A stretch of DNA of 64,000 bases. It comes from Tenodera sinensis. Lineage: Eukaryota > Arthropoda > Insecta > Mantodea > Mantidae. The stretch is taken from positions 91,475,412 through 91,539,411 of the forward strand of contig CM060962.1 of NCBI GenBank assembly GCA_030765045.1, given 5' to 3'. Below are positions 10,866-21,320 of this stretch, piece by piece. The notes beneath the pieces were generated by a model. The model saw only the letters and a list, made by a program, of their open reading frames with translations. It did no database searches and was not told the origin of the DNA. The position numbers and the translations under genes were made by a program. Positions within the stretch are counted from its first letter, which is position 1. The number at the start of each line of letters is the position of its first letter.

Positions 10866-11446
10866 TATGTTATTTCCTGTGAATCTTAGCTATAGCATTT
10901 CCTTTGTAATGACATATTCATCACTTATTTTTTATATTAACATTTCCTTTCATGTTGATATTTTTATTTCCTTAGGTATTATTCCAGGCATTTTAATCTC
11001 TCTTTTTACAAATATTTTCAAGTGTACTTTTGTAATATAGATCTCCCTCTTTTTCTGTTCTTGTATTTTTATTATCTATGTCCTTTTCTAAACTATTATT
11101 ATCTATAAGCTTAGCCCCACAATCAACCTGTATTTTCTTCACAAAAATTTCCTTTTGTGTATCTATGTTACTATTATTCTCTAAAGTTGTGTCATTATTT
11201 GATTTATGTACTTGGGCTTAGTAATTGTTTCCCTTTATATAGTTTCTTCTAACATACCATTACCTTTCTGTTTTTCCAGAATTTTGTCCAATGTTTGTTT
11301 TCTTAATTTATCTTCAATTACTCTTTTTAAATTCCTTTTTGTCCTACTGGAAGCATTTATTTTTATTTTTCCATGTTGATTCTTGTGCCTTTCTGTAGTT
11401 ATTATCCATAATCAATCCTCTCTAATAATCTTTCTACGAGGGTAGC
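10866..11446 (-). pseudogene. LINE ORF1-like debris (Lys/Asn-rich)
   Basis: The minus strand is A-rich and reads as a lysine- and asparagine-rich, multiply stopped frame typical of LINE ORF1 linkers. It appears continuous in character with 12690-13640 across the mariner that separates them, as if the mariner inserted into an old LINE. No diagnostic motif is present in this half, so confidence is low. Confidence 0.3.
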
Positions 11447-12668
11447 TAGATATATATTGAGACGACAAAAATTTAATATTCATAGAAACGTTTTACCACT
11501 GTTTCTCAAAGTATTCTCCCAGACACTATATTCAGCATTCCATCTTCTAGAACCAGTTCTGGAAACATCCACACCGTTAGGCTTTTAGCATTGCAGATAA
11601 CTCCTCTTCGTATGCTGAAACTACTTCTTTGGGACTGAAAATTGGTGACCTCAAAATCAATTCTTCACAATAGGGAACGGGAAGAAATTGCATAATGCTA
11701 GGTAACCACTTTAAGGTGGATGTGCCAATAATTTTGCCTCAGTTTCTTGCAGAAGCTCCATTGCCACATTAGTGGTGTGAGGTGATGATTACCATAATGC
11801 AACAAAATGACCTTTAGTCTGTCTTTGGACACTTTTCTTGTATTTTCCGAAACACTTTTGGGAGGCAAACCTCTGTATACCAATTGAAAGTAACAGCTCT
11901 CTGATTTTCAATCCTAATGGTTACCATGTGAGTACTTCTGAAGAAGAAAGTAGCAACTGTTTTTTTTCTTGCGCTCCTGAATCTCTTAACTTTGACAGGT
12001 AGTTGGTCATCTGGGAACATTGAAATGGAGGACCGGCATTTTGTTTGAGTCAAATTCATAGAGCCAATTTTGTCATCTATAACAATATATGAAACATGGT
12101 GAGAGGTTCCACAGTTGAATTTGTGAAGCATTTCTTAGCACCTGTTGAGCTTATGTGCTACAGACAAATTATGGGGAACTCATCATCAAGAAATCTTTTT
12201 TTTACACAAAGGTGCTCATGAAGAATGGTCAAAATACTCAACGAACTAACCCTTAATGTCACCTCAACGTCCCTGTAGGTTAGTCTAGAATCTTCCCTAA
12301 TCATTGTTTCCACAGAGGTGATGTTTTTCTCAGTCACTACTATTGTTGGTCTGCCACTATTCTCTTTGTCTTTAAGAGACTGACAGCTCCCCTTAAACTC
12401 TCCAAACAAATGGGATACAGTAGCACATGAAGGAGAAAGGTCCCCGGAAACCCTCTCAAATACTAAAGTAACTGTGCTTCATTTAAGCCACATTTGAATT
12501 TGTACAAAATCATCACATGAAAATGGTCTCTCTGAATCATCATTACACTTGCAAGAACATTTACACTTTCCACGATTTAAACATAAAATGAGGGAGAATA
12601 AGTGAAGAAACAAAACTGTGCCTGCTACCACTGCAATTCTAATGAGTCAGCTATTTCGACCCACCAAC
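11447..12668 (-). pseudogene. Third mariner transposase remnant
   Basis: Minus-strand pieces appear in order. 12409-12158 has MFGEFKGSCQSLKDKENSGR and LTYRDVEVTLRVSS, the HTH and linker. 12131-11814 has a YIVIDDK-like catalytic region, KVKRFRSARKKTVATFF and NWYTEVCLPKV. 11883-11698 has VILLHYGNHH, where the usual HHDNA motif has lost its Asp (reads HYGN). Stops and shifts separate all pieces. The left edge ACGAGGGTAGCTAGATATAT (11447-11466) fits the 3' terminus of this mariner group; the 5' edge near 12668 is approximate. Catalytic loss plus shifts make it inactive. Confidence 0.75.
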
Positions 12669-12689
12669 AATATTTTCTCTAAGGGTAGC

Positions 12690-13640
12690 CAATATTCTGT
12701 GTCTTAATACTTATCTAATGATGCTCATAGCATCAGTTTATATGTAGGTCTCTTATCTTTCCTCCATAATTTTCTTCCTTCTATTGCATGGTATGCACAT
12801 TATTTGTTCCTCTTTTAGCAATCTTTTCTTCCATGCTCTACTTCTCTGCATATTATTTTATCTCTGTGGCAGAATTTGGCCACATGTCCATAATCAAGCA
12901 CTTCAAGCATTTAGCCACTGAAAAGTAATTCTTAACAGTTATCATCTGAAATCCAATATAAATCCTACTTCCCTTCACCATATTCCTCCATATTTTTCCT
13001 GTAACTTCGGCCATGTGAAGTCTCTGTGGTAGAAATTTCCATGTGTCCATAATCAAAACACTTTGAGCATTTAGCTACTGAAAAATAATTCTTAACTGTT
13101 ATTGCCTGAAATGCAACATAAGTCCTACCTCTTTCCAACATATTCCTCAACATTTTTCCTGTGACCTCAGTCAGGTGATGGTCTGTAGCTCTTTCCTGGA
13201 CCTGTTTTGAATTTTAACTTAAAATTACTTCTTTCATTCCCTCCAATACCTCATACATCATAACCAAAGGATTCCTTTTTCTTGGTTTCAAGCTTTTATC
13301 TTGTATGTTTTTGCTATTACTTTTTCCATATCCTTGGCAGTTTCTATTTCAATTATGCAATAATACTCCTTGTAATACTTCCATCAGCTATCTTAAATTC
13401 CTGATTCTTATCTTTTCTTCCACTGCATTTAAATTTGCAGTGACTGTTTAATGTAACTCTTTTACATCCATGTTTGAAAAAGATGATAAAATATAGTAAG
13501 TTTTTCATTTCTATGGCATTTTGAGTTTGCACATTTCTTGTTGTAGCCACAGGCACAACTACAACCTGTGGAAAAGCTTTTCCGGCTTCTAAATTCCTTT
13601 CACTAACTTCTTGTCAAATTTTAGGTTAAATTTCCACTTT
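12690..13640 (-). pseudogene. LINE ORF1 (gag-like) remnant
   Basis: On the minus strand, broken frames such as 13153-12965 contain YVAFQAITVKNYFSVAKCSK followed by CFDYGHM, matching the segment leading into the zinc knuckles of LINE gag-like ORF1 proteins. Upstream (13556-13353) are basic, hydrophobic segments of the same style. The knuckle region is duplicated in tandem. No intact frame longer than 70 codons remains. The family is unnamed. Confidence 0.45.
12851..13187. repeat. Two-copy tandem duplication of about 169 bp
   Basis: Unit one is 12851-13019 and unit two 13020-13187; both begin CTCTGTGG and share TGTCCATAATCAA, GAGCATTTAGC-type and TTTTTCCTGT blocks with scattered differences. 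The repeat covers the LINE ORF1 zinc-knuckle region, so two degenerate knuckle segments follow one another. Confidence 0.7.
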
Positions 13641-13666
13641 CTCAATTGTTACTTGCAGTGCTTGAA

Positions 13667-14062
13667 GCAAATGGCAGTGCCGTGGCCCAGTGGTTAGAGC
13701 ATTTGCCTACCACCTAGGTGGCCCGAGTTCAATCCTAGGGACCTGCATGTGGTATTTGTGGTGGACGAAGTGGTGTCAGGGCGAGTTTTCTCCAGGTTTT
13801 CCAGTTTCCCCCGCCACTCATTTCTCCAACTGCTCCATTGTCACCTTTCTAATCATTGATTTTGCCTGCATTTCATATAATCCTCTTATCTGGTGCTTGG
13901 CTGACCACCTGCTTCCAGGTCTTCATTCTGTCTGGTCCATAGGTTCCTGTGCTCCCCAACAGGTGTCTGAACCCTAGGCACTAGCTTGTAAGACCGAGGG
14001 GGTATAAGTCCTAAATAAGGGGAGGGTAAACAACAAATAAGAGAGAGAGAGAGAGAGAGCGA
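13667..14062 (+). mobile_element. tRNA-derived SINE with (GA)n tail
   Basis: The head has a pol III A box (GTGGCCCAGTGGTTAGAGC, 13682-13700) and B box (GAGTTCAATCC, about 13725). A roughly 300 bp unrelated body follows, ending in AATAAGAGAGAG repeats (14036-14060). GCTTGAA occurs at 13660-13666 and 14063-14069, a plausible 7 bp target duplication. It belongs to a different family from the SINEs at 18.0, 35.2 and 36.4 kb. Confidence 0.7.
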
Positions 14063-14329
14063 GCTTGAAACAGCAACAAAATACTGTCTTTTTGTGTAAT
14101 AACAATCCTATTATCATTTCCAATTTCATTAAGCTGATCCATTATATCCTCCATCTTATCAATTTTTCCTTTTCCTCTCTTCTTATTTTCCCATCTACTT
14201 AATTATTTATTGCTCTTAAATCCACAATTTCTTGCCTTTTATCTTCTTTTCTAGTTTCAGTTATAACTCCGTCTTTAATACTTTTCATGTCATTTTTCTC
14301 ACTCTTATGGGCAATCTTAATAAATAAAA

Positions 14330-14490
14330 TATTACCCATCTATTTGTGTTTATTTATACTTTATATTCTAGGATTAAATATACCATACTATGAGAGGTAG
14401 AATCAGTGCTGAAGATTCAATGCCATAACCGGAATTTGAACCACAGATCTGCTTACTGTGCGGCTACTCTAACCACTGAGCTACCATGGC
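14330..14490 (-). mobile_element. SINE with tRNA-like head
   Basis: The minus strand from 14490 to 14421 folds as a tRNA-like head: acceptor arms GCCATGG and TTATGGC pair with G-U allowance, with an A box GTAGCTCAGTGGTTAGAGTA and a B-box-like GGTTCAAATTCC. The T stem pairs poorly, so I do not call a functional tRNA. A short AT-rich tail continues to about 14330. Confidence 0.55.
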
Positions 14491-15166
14491 AACTTGCCAT
14501 ATGACATTAAATTCCCAAAGCGATTCGACTTGTGTATTTAAGGAACCAACAGTAAGTTGGTTGGCATAAAATACTGCACTATATTTGCCACCTAATGCTG
14601 CACAGTTAATACCCTTAACCTCTTGAGCGACAGCCATTTAAAAGCTCTGCAGGCCGAGAACGGATACCCAATATCCAGTGCAGGGCATTTAAATTGTTAA
14701 ATGCGCTAAAAGTGCTTCCTAAATACACAGCTGTATTTTGCGTAAATTTTAAGTTATTTTAATGAAACAAAAACTGGTATAAAACTCATTATATGCAGTA
14801 TACATGTACATCATCAGCAATGTTGAGTTGGATTTACAAATCGTTGAAATGGCACTATTTGTTTCACTGTGGTAAAAAGTTAACTTTGCTTTGTCGAACG
14901 CATCTCGGAAAGAAACAGTAGTGGACCCATTGTATGTGTTAGCTATGCGTCAGCAAATCACAGCACAATGTGAAATAGAACACTACTGTATGCGTGGTTT
15001 ATGAGTCATCAGAATAAAGCAGGTTTGCAATTTTTCCTTACACGTGTTTCGTAACTTGGATATAGCTTACAGGCTCCGTTTGTTTCTTTCTTGAAATGCA
15101 TACGTATACTTTCCTGCTTGTAGCTGAAGTGAGAAGCTATTGAGTGTTACATCTCAGAGCTAAAAC

Positions 15167-16918
15167 ATGGCATCAACAAGCAGTGTTGCACAAAGGTTAG
15201 CGAGTGGTGGAAGTGTAAGGGCTTCTGAAATTACACACGATAATGTGGAGGACTTCTTGCTGTGTGACAGCGATTTGGATATCGATGGCGAATTTTCCGA
15301 ATTTGAGGGGGGTGTGGAGGATATAGGTACAAGTAGCAGTGAGGAAGAACGTGACCAACTTCCTTCAGGTGTTCGTGAAGAGTCAGCATTATGGAGTGCT
15401 GAAAACAATTCCAATACAAACAGGCACATCTTCACGAGCACAGGGTCTGGTGTTCAATCCCAGGCTCAGCTGACTTCTGACAGCCAACCAATTGACATTT
15501 TTACAAAATTTTTTACTACCGACTTAGTGTTTCTCATTGTTTCAAAAACAAATGTATATGCGAGTAAGGTGAAGGAAGACCTGCTCTCTAAAGGTAAATT
15601 AGGGCCTAAGAGCAGAATTCAAAGGTGGACAGAAGTAACACTCAATGAGATTTACAGGCTAATTGGTCTAATTATACTTATGGGTGTTATTCGTAAACCT
15701 GCATTATACATGTATTGGTCCACAGATGACATGCTAGCTACTCCTTTTTTTGGAAAATGCATGTCAAATAACAGGTTTACGTCAATTTTGCAGTTCCTTC
15801 ATTTCACCTGCACAGAGAATGTAAATGACAAACTCCACAAAATTAGGCCTGTTTTCGATTATATTATTTCAAAATTTAAAGAAAATTATGTGCCTGGTGA
15901 AAAGGTCACTGTTGATGAAAGCCTAATGCTTTGGAAGGGCCACTTAGGTTGGAAGCAATACATCAAAACAAAAAGGGCTAGATTTGGCATAAAGAGTTTT
16001 GATGTTTGTGAAAGTAAAACGGGATATCTTTACAATAGCTGCATTTACACTGGTCAAGGGACTGACAATACTGGAGACAAAGATTTGGGCTTATCTGGCT
16101 CCATAGTAATGCACCTAATGGAACCTGTGCTTGATCAGGGTAGGACTGTGTACTTAGATAACTGGTACAGCTCTCCTAAATTATTCATGGCCTTACACAA
16201 AAGAAAGACTAATGCAATTGGAACAGTACGTTCAAATCGTATTGGTTTGCCAAAAGATGTGAATACGAAGGCTCTAAGGAGAGGGGAAATGGAGGTGCGT
16301 CAGCTCCCACCTTTGACCTACCTTGCCTGGGAGGACAGGAGGGTAGTTACGGCATTATCCAATTGCAGCTCTAAGATTTTGATGATTGACACTGGAAAAA
16401 CAGATGCCCATACCAAAATGTGCATTTTCAAGCCTGACGTTATCCAGGAATACAATATGCACATGGGCGGTGTCGATCTAGTAGATCAGGTATTGCAAGC
16501 ATATCCCTCTTTACGAAAAACAGTGAAATGGTATAAAAAGGTATTTTTGCACCAGCTGGATATAACCATATACAATAGTTTGGTAATTTGGAGAGCTCTA
16601 AACCCACACAAGACAATGACCTACCTGGACTTTCGACTATCAATAGCTCGCAGCCTAATTGAACAATACCAGGTTGAGAGGCCTCTTCATACTGGGGGTA
16701 GAAAATCCAAAACCCCTGCACCCCTCAGACTTCAAGGAAAACATTATCCTAAAAGGATACCGTCAACAGCAAAGAAGTCCCGCCCATCTCGAAGGTGTTT
16801 CGTGTGCCGCAAGAAGGGAATCCGTAAGGAAACTGGGATGATCTGTGGCGAATGTGGAGATGTGCCCTTGTGTGTTTATCCCTGTTTTGAGGCATATCAC
16901 TGCAGAAGGAACATATAA
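15167..16918 (+). CDS. piggyBac transposase, 583 aa, uninterrupted
   Basis: The transposase performs hairpin-mediated cut-and-paste at TTAA. The frame starts at an ATG in a good context (AACATGG). It has an acidic N-terminal region (residues about 20-75, many Asp/Glu/Ser), a DDE_Tnp_1_7 core, and catalytic aspartates at residues 250 (VTVDESLMLW), 331 (VYLDNWYSS) and 437 (MGGVDLVDQ), close in spacing to D268, D346 and D447 of the original piggyBac; Asp440 matches the accessory residue. Residues about 545-580 hold a Cys/His cluster (CFVCRKK, CGECGDVPLC) like the C-terminal zinc-binding domain that reads the inverted repeats, and a basic stretch precedes it. Length, motifs and stop all look functional. 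Domestication is possible but the intact ends argue for a real transposon. Confidence 0.95.
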   Translation: MASTSSVAQRLASGGSVRASEITHDNVEDFLLCDSDLDIDGEFSEFEGGVEDIGTSSSEEERDQLPSGVREESALWSAENNSNTNRHIFTSTGSGVQSQAQLTSDSQPIDIFTKFFTTDLVFLIVSKTNVYASKVKEDLLSKGKLGPKSRIQRWTEVTLNEIYRLIGLIILMGVIRKPALYMYWSTDDMLATPFFGKCMSNNRFTSILQFLHFTCTENVNDKLHKIRPVFDYIISKFKENYVPGEKVTVDESLMLWKGHLGWKQYIKTKRARFGIKSFDVCESKTGYLYNSCIYTGQGTDNTGDKDLGLSGSIVMHLMEPVLDQGRTVYLDNWYSSPKLFMALHKRKTNAIGTVRSNRIGLPKDVNTKALRRGEMEVRQLPPLTYLAWEDRRVVTALSNCSSKILMIDTGKTDAHTKMCIFKPDVIQEYNMHMGGVDLVDQVLQAYPSLRKTVKWYKKVFLHQLDITIYNSLVIWRALNPHKTMTYLDFRLSIARSLIEQYQVERPLHTGGRKSKTPAPLRLQGKHYPKRIPSTAKKSRPSRRCFVCRKKGIRKETGMICGECGDVPLCVYPCFEAYHCRRNI

Positions 16919-17029
16919 AGGTAAGCCAGTAAAGCATATAGAATTTAATTAAATGTTTCATAATGGGGGAAAATTAAGATAAGTTGAGTTAGATAGTGGA
17001 TAAATAAGGGTTAAATGCACAAGCGCACA

Positions 17030-17047
17030 GGACGTGTATACACGTCC
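17030..17047. repeat. Perfect 18 bp palindrome inside the piggyBac 3' end
   Basis: GGACGTGTATACACGTCC reads identically on both strands. CACGTCCATAT recurs at 17041 and 17085, so ACGTCC forms a small cluster of direct and inverted copies near the terminal repeat. This could be a transposase recognition array; that role is inference. Confidence 0.8.
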
Positions 17048-17105
17048 ATATCGCTCGTCCGTCATTTTAAATGGACATGATTTCACGTCCATATCCCTGA
17101 AGAGG

Positions 17106-17454
17106 TTAAGTATAATCAACCTTACAAGGTTGAGAAAAACACATGTACAGGTAACAGCACAGTAAGTGAATATGTGCAATGGTAGCTGGTAAAGTGGTCA
17201 TATATTATGTATTCAGGAGTAGTATACAACACAATTTAAACTTTTAAATATTTTTTGTATAATAAAAGCCATGCTTTAATGCACAAATCTGCGCTCACAT
17301 GTAATTGATTGTAAGTTCTCACTTCTCACTTACTCACAAGTATATAAACTTATTACCCTCTCACAAATATAAAACTAAGAAGAGTCACCACCACAAACAT
17401 CTGCCATGCTGGAGTGAAATATTTGCTTTATCTGCTGTACAGTTGTAGGTTTGG
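17106..17454. other. Intronic sequence between piggyBac and gypsy remnant
   Basis: AT-rich DNA after the TTAA site; no product or repeat recognised. Confidence 0.4.
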
Positions 17455-17725
17455 CTTCTGCTTAGACAATACCATTTGTCTTCGGCTGAGGGAACAGTGA
17501 TTATGGCCGCACCAACACAGTGCACCATCAAGTCAATATTGGAGAGTTCCAACCTATCTGGCAACCACCTAGACATATACCTGTGGTAAAGCAAGCAGAG
17601 GTGCCGAACATGCTGGAAGACATGAGATCCAAGGGAATCATCAGAGTCTGATGGCCCTCATGCTCCCCTTGCAATCCTAGTGAAGAAGAATGGCAAACCC
17701 CTCAAGATCTGTGGACCTCTGTGAT
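17455..17725 (+). pseudogene. Ty3/gypsy reverse transcriptase N-terminal fragment
   Basis: The plus-strand frame reads DYGRTNTVHH, then IWQPPRHIPVVKQAEVPNML and GIIRV followed by a stop, then after a shift ILVKKNGKPLKICGPL. This is the pre-palm segment of gypsy RT (the QPPRR and GIIEPS regions). Stops and a shift disable it. It is cut off where the 5' UTR of the DUF4780 LINE begins, so it was probably the LINE's landing site. Confidence 0.7.
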
Positions 17726-18436
17726 CCTCATCCCAAGGGGTGGGCAATGGGGAGTAGGGGATTGCCTGATAGGGTGAAGTTCAGTGGGGACTTCGGTGTG
17801 CCCTGGGGCCACTACAGCAACCATGAAGGCCTATCAGGAACTCTGGAAACTGGCTTAAGAGGCTCTGGTGAACTCAAGTCAAAGTGGGTTGCATATGCCG
17901 AGGGCTGCATGGCCAAAGGGAAGTTTGGTCTTTAGTATGCAAAACCCAAGCCAAAGTGGAACAGCATATGCCAATGGCTGCATGGCCAAGGGGGAGCTTG
18001 GTCACTAATGTGCAAACCCCGGATACCAGGAGCCCTCTGTCGGTCTGGGTGGCTCAGTTGGTTAGACGCTGGCCTACGGATCCCAAGGTCGCGGGTTCAA
18101 ACCCAGCCCAGGCCAATGGTTTTTAAGTGTGCTTAAAAACGACAGCTCCATGTCAGTAGATTTACTGGCATGTAAAAGAACTCCTGCGGGACAAAATTCT
18201 GGCACACCGGCGACGCTGATGTGATCCTGGCAATTGACAGCATCGTTAAACAAGAAAATAATTTTTTTTCCCAGGAGCCCTCCAGTTTCAATTCAGCCTT
18301 CCTGCAGCTTGGAAAACTGCAGGTGAGAGAGATAATTCCCAAACTTCACGTGGGACAAAATTGAACCAAGACCATTAGAAAAAGGGGATGTGTCCTCATT
18401 TGTATCAAACTTAAGAGGCACAACCATTGCCTCAAC
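17726..18436 (+). mobile_element. 5' UTR of the DUF4780-type LINE, with 73 bp tandem repeat
   Basis: This relatively GC-rich leader precedes LINE ORF1. It contains two imperfect direct repeats of about 73 bp (17875-17947 and 17948-18020), sharing GCATATGCC, GGCTGCATGGCCAA and ATGTGCAAAACC-like blocks. LINE 5' UTRs often carry such repeats as internal promoters. A SINE splits it at 18037. Confidence 0.55.
18038..18270 (+). mobile_element. tRNA-derived SINE, family A, copy 1
   Basis: The head GGTCTGGGTGGCTCAGTTGG (from 18042) is a pol III A box, and GGGTTCAAACCC is the B box. The body TCCATGTCAGTAGATTTACT...CGTTAAACAAG is shared with copies at 35237-35449 and 36353-36581. CCAGGAGCCCTC is present at both 18026-18037 and 18271-18282, a 12 bp target duplication, so this is a genuine LINE-mediated insertion into the older LINE leader. 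Confidence 0.9.
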
Positions 18437-19258
18437 ATGCCAACAGAGATTATGGAAGAGGAGCTGCTAAAAGGCCAATCCAAAGAGCTAACTGGTGAAA
18501 ATAAAGAAAAATCACAGGAGAAGGAAATGTCTCTGGGTTTAGAGGAGTCTTTGGAAAAGATCCAGCTCAAACACCAAAAGATAAAAACTGGGAGGAGCAG
18601 CAAGAAAGCACTGCAAGTGGCTATTGAAACATGGCCACAGTGTAGAAGAAGTGGAGCTGCCTTCAGACTCTACAGCTCCCCCTGCACGGACATACAAGCA
18701 GATGGCTAGTTGTTTTCGTGTGGTTATACTAGCTGCCAACTTTCCTCACACCATGCCAACCATGGAACAGTTGCAAGTTGTTCAAGATTCAATCTTAAAT
18801 AAAATTTTGGTACAGAAGGAAGGAGACCTAAAACCCAAGTTTCACAACTGCAGTTTCAAACCATGGCTGGTTCTTGCCTATGATGGAGAAGACACTGCTA
18901 AGTGGCTTTACCAATTGCAGGAGGACTTAAGCCACGGGAGGGGGCTAACCTGAAGGCCATGGAGGAAATTCTAATTCCTTGCACTATGGTCTTGGTTGGC
19001 TACTTCCACAACAGCTTGAAGGATACCACAGAGAAAATCCTGAACTTCATCACTGCACAAAATGAAGAACTTAAGGTTAAGGAATGGAGAGTCCCTAGAA
19101 GGGCTACTGAGGGGAACGCCATTCAGCTCACCTTTTCTATAGACCATCTTTCAGCTGAGAAACTGAAAAAGAAGGCATTCAGGATAAATTTCAAATCTGG
19201 CCAAGTGCAGCTTAGGCCAAAGGGAAAACTACTGAATGAGTCCAGTGGTCTTGACTAA
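18437..19258 (+). pseudogene. LINE ORF1 with DUF4780-like domain, frameshifted
   Basis: Three overlapping frames give one product: 18437-18709 (acidic and basic leader), 18624-18953 (RVVILAANFPHTMPTMEQLQ and WLVLAYDGEDTAKW) and 18902-19258 (GANLKAMEEILIPCTMVLVG, then EWRVPRRATEGN and IQLTFSIDHLSAEKLKKK). The middle and last parts match DUF4780, a domain found in ORF1-like proteins of arthropod non-LTR elements and probably RNA-binding by analogy with other gag-like ORFs. At least two shifts break it. The AP endonuclease of the same LINE follows about 300 bp downstream. Confidence 0.7.
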
Positions 19259-19559
19259 GGGTGCTCCTCAGAAGAGACAGACTGGAAAGCCTTCAGGAAG
19301 CACCTCTTGGGCTTCTGTAACAAAGGCTCCGTCATCAACAGAAGAAACGCCCAAGTTGGGTATCCTGGAAGACAAAGAAACCTGAAACAGAGGCTATAGC
19401 TGAAAAAGCCTACAACCAGTAAAGCTGTATCCACTACTCAAAAGACCTTATGCCCTAAAGAGCAGAAGAAGAGAAGCAAAAGAAGTGGCAAGAAGCATCA
19501 AAGGGCTAAATAGCCCCATGCTATTTACTTATGCCAGTAAGTAAACATAGGAATATCAG

Positions 19560-20244
19560 GTGTGTCCAGATAGACCTCCAGCATTCCAAAGCAGCCTTGC
19601 AGTGCTTAGCTGGAGTTTGGTTCGGGAACACCTAGATATAGCCATTATACAGGAGCCATGGGTCTATAAGACCCAAGTTAAGGGACTCCCAACAGCCACA
19701 TGTAAGATATTATACAGTACTGATCATGAAATTCCCAGGGCTGCAGTTTCTTTTAGTAAAAGTATTAAATTTCTCCCTATTTCAGAATTTATCTTTAGAG
19801 ATATAGCTACAGCAGCGGTAGAGATACCAACATGTGGGGGTAGTCAAGATGTAATGATTAGCTCGGCCTACTTCCCAAGTGACTTGGACTGTATACCTCC
19901 TCCTTTAGTTAGAGAGCTTGTTAAACACTGCAAAAGAAGATCCAAATATTTTGTTATCTATTGTGATGGCAATGCACACCACACAGTATAGGGAAGTAAA
20001 GATAATCAATACCAAAAATGTGTCTCTCTTAGAATATTTGTTAAATAATAGTATTGACATTAAGAATAGAGGGAACAAACCTACTTTAGTTAATACTAGG
20101 TGGCAGGAGGTTTTAGATTTAACCTTGGCCAGTCCTTTAGCTAGTAATATAATTAATAATTGGTATGTATCCAATCTAAGATTTGAAATAGAGGTGGAAC
20201 ATACTGATAAATATGAAGTCAGAATTCCACAGCTGGCTGACTGG
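19560..20244 (+). pseudogene. LINE ORF2 AP endonuclease domain, interrupted
   Basis: 19560-19991 shows LDIAIIQEPWVY (motif with the catalytic Glu), ISSAYFPSDLD and YCDGNAHHTV (catalytic Asp-Asn), the order of the apurinic-type endonuclease of R1/Jockey/LOA-like LINEs. A shift near 19985 leads into 19918-20274, continuing with NRGNKPTLVNTRWQEVLDLT. The last 30 bp before 20245 begin a 49 bp unit that is duplicated after the gypsy insertion. The reading frame resumes at 28430. Confidence 0.8.
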
Positions 20245-20959
20245 TGTAGCGGGATAAATCAAATCAATTGCTAAAGCAAATTCTTAAACAAAATATTCGC
20301 CAACCGATCATTCCGTGCGGCAGGTAGAGGCGTGTATCCGCTAGAATTTGCTCCAACTCAGGGTAAAACCATCATTAAGGTGACGACGCAGACAATGCTA
20401 AACAAAAGGCGAAAAATCCTTTTGTGCCTTTTGTTAGGCTAATAGGGACGCCATGTGCAGTGAGGCGGAATCCCCTTCTGGAACTCCCGCCACAGCAAGG
20501 CATGCCTATAGGTGGAAATTCGGAAGCCGCGCGTACAATATGAATTTCCACCAATCACTGCAAACTGCGTGGACAGAAGGTAAGGGTATAGTCAGGGGAA
20601 ATGGGAAAGTTATAAAACCGGCGAACACGCATTTTAAAACCCCAGTCATACAATACACCCCGAGCCCAGTCCTGTAATACACCCCGGGAGTCCTACAACA
20701 CACACCGAGAGCTCTACAACACACTCCGACATTATTACAACACCCCTGTAACATTAGTATCAGCGCCGTCCAGTACCGCGAGGAAAAGTCAGTGACGAAG
20801 TCGATAACAAAGGGTATATGGTAGGAAGAGTAGCATTTACTGTGGACTGGAATAAAAAAGGTTACACAATAATAACTGTGGTTATTATTTCTTCAACACC
20901 CACGAGATAAGATCTCAGCCGAGGCAATCTGTGTGAGACCTTTAGGACGACCAGCCGCA
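20245..20959 (+). repeat. 5' LTR of the young gypsy element
   Basis: Begins TGTAGCGG and ends CCGCA (TG...CA). TATAAAA at 20611-20617 is a likely U3 TATA box and AATAAA at 20851-20856 a likely poly(A) signal, giving a U3-R-U5 layout. A near-repetitive tract of ACACCCCGAG/CTACAACACAC words fills 20655-20745. Confidence 0.93.
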
Positions 20960-20960
20960 A

Positions 20961-20987
20961 ATGACACCATTCAACGTGGGGCTCGAA
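20961..20987 (+). promoter_or_regulatory. Candidate primer binding site (tRNA-Lys-like)
   Basis: CAACGTGGGGCTCGAA (20972-20987) equals the complement of the T-arm side of tRNA-Lys (CUU type), whose standard PBS is TGGCGCCCAACGTGGGGC. The preceding TGACACCATT diverges from TGGCGCC, so either the primer is a variant tRNA or the acceptor part has drifted. Position right after the LTR supports the call. Confidence 0.5.
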
Positions 20988-21320
20988 GGAACCACAACCA
21001 GCAGCTACGGACACCAACGCCAACAAGCGTGAAGGAAGACACCACATCAGGAACACACCACACAACAGAAGCGAGAACGTTCAAAACTTCCAGAGCTTCC
21101 AGAACGTCCAGAACCTCCAGAACTTGCAGAAGGCGCCGCAGTAAGTCAAAAACAAAATAAAAACTTTAAGTGAAAGTGTGTAGGAAAATTACATCTAGAT
21201 ATTTTCTTACAGGGTTAAAAAGAAATATTGTAAATATAGAATTAAAGACGAAGGGCTTCCATAAGAGGGATTTAAAATAAACAGCTGATAGGATAGAGTT
21301 AAACAGTTTATGACTTTTTT

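Larger units (their letters stand above)
14619..17105 (+). mobile_element. Complete piggyBac element with TTAA target sites
   Basis: TTAA stands at 14615-14618 and 17106-17109. The element begins CCTCTTGAGCGA and ends with the inverted counterpart of CCTCTTCAGGGA: 12 bp terminal repeats with two differences. CCATTTAAAA sits inside both ends in inverted orientation, and the 3' side has an 18 bp perfect palindrome. The total of 2487 bp with one uninterrupted transposase gene is a normal full-length size. It lies antisense in the 27 kb DOCK intron. It is the only DNA transposon in the window with every part in place. Confidence 0.9.

Noticed and set aside
12669..12700. AAGGGTAGCCAATATT as the second terminal repeat of the 11.4 kb mariner
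   Set aside because: It resembles the left end in direct rather than inverted orientation; the right boundary remains uncertain.
14421..14490. Possible tRNA gene on the minus strand
   Set aside because: Acceptor stem pairs but the T stem does not, and it continues into a SINE-like body; treated as SINE head.
20453..20677. 74-codon ORF repeated exactly at 20453-20677 and 27919-28143
   Set aside because: Both lie inside the LTRs and are identical because the LTRs are; no protein family fits.
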